From positions 1 through 31,541 of the forward strand of contig JAKPNC010000080.1 of the NCBI GenBank assembly GCA_029548585.1: DNA of 31,541 nt. The letters are read 5' to 3'. The translations under genes and the position numbers were made by a program. Position 1 is the first letter of the stretch. Every line of letters starts with the position of its first letter. The stretch comes from a bacterium. GTDB lineage: Bacteria > Ratteibacteria > UBA8468 > B48-G9 > JAFGKM01. Of this stretch, positions 31,453 through 31,541 are shown piece after piece. Below the pieces are notes generated by a model. The model ran no database searches. It was not told the DNA's origin and worked only from the letters and a program-made list of their open reading frames with translations.

Positions 31453-31541
31453 CAGACCCTCCCCCTGACTCTCAGAATCGAGAGCACTCCGACTATTGCC
31501 GCAAATATGACCGTGGCCTCCCCGAGAGTATCATAGCCCCT
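31452..31541 (-). CDS. C-terminal end of an MrpA/MbhE-type subunit, runs off the right edge
   Basis: Only the last 29 codons and the stop are present. The residues RGYDTLGEATVIFAAIVG match the conserved end of the MrpA C-terminal domain or the separate small subunit MbhE (GYDTLGE followed by T-V and a hydrophobic helix). In Mrp operons this region is followed by MrpB, as here. Whether the gene is a full MrpA or a small MbhE-like subunit cannot be seen from the window. Confidence 0.8.
   Translation of the reverse strand, partial: RGYDTLGEATVIFAAIVGVLSILRVRGRV

Noticed and set aside
1..31541. Insertion sequences, integrases, rRNA operons or phage genes.
   Set aside because: No transposase, integrase or structural phage motif and no rRNA sequence was seen on either strand; the accessory feel of 18.4-21.9 kb rests on the AAA+ gene and the toxin-antitoxin remnant only.

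Overview
The window reads as chromosomal DNA of an anaerobic, hydrogen-metabolising bacterium. The bacterial markers are ribosomal protein S1, IspH, PlsC, AcpS, tRNA-Asp and consensus sigma70-type promoters. They occur with a V-type ATPase pair, a Pta-AckA acetate branch, [NiFe]-hydrogenase maturation genes and an Mrp/Mbh-type antiporter module. Base composition is moderate and Arg AGG codons are common. I cannot assign a phylum from sequence alone; the gene mix would fit several poorly cultured anaerobic lineages.

Layout. 1-3568 (minus strand): 5' part of a threonyl-tRNA synthetase without a TGS domain, tRNA-Asp(GTC), a small lipoprotein, and two tandem AstE/AspA-type zinc hydrolases. 3640-13299 (plus strand): a creatininase-family hydrolase, D-aminoacyl-tRNA deacylase, a 90-aa conserved-looking protein, plsC, ispH, rpsA, nagB, pta, ackA and a membrane GAF-GGDEF protein, tightly packed with several overlaps. 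acpS follows on minus. 13781-15966 (plus): V-ATPase subunits F and A only, with no B or D behind them.

16015-21880 (minus): hypF with a hairpin-rich upstream region, an AAA+/DUF4143-type ATPase, a decayed MazEF-like toxin-antitoxin pair, and a GspE/PilB-type ATPase carrying an N-terminal excisionase-like helix-turn-helix domain behind a perfect consensus promoter. 22027-23694 (plus): an amidohydrolase with its own promoter. 23678-26044 (minus): a cyclophilin-like protein, a Gfo/Idh/MocA oxidoreductase and a sugar isomerase/epimerase-like protein; a promoter with palindromes lies about 250 nt upstream. 26459-27830 (minus): a HypA-like protein lacking its zinc finger, and a HypB fused to a HycI-type hydrogenase maturation protease. 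28071-31541 (minus): MrpG, F, E, D, C, B and the last residues of an MrpA/MbhE-type subunit, translationally coupled for the most part.

How they fit together. HypA, HypB-HycI and HypF are nickel and cyanide-ligand maturation factors for [NiFe] hydrogenase. The protease half is closest in motif to the HycI type, which serves energy-converting (group 4) hydrogenases. Its position just downstream of an Mrp/Mbh antiporter module suggests, as inference, a membrane-bound ion-pumping hydrogenase or related complex whose catalytic subunits lie beyond the right edge. The most unusual items are the zinc-finger-less HypA, the HypB-protease fusion, the HTH-GspE fusion, the isolated V-ATPase F-A pair, and the mazEF remnant with a one-base deletion in an A-run.
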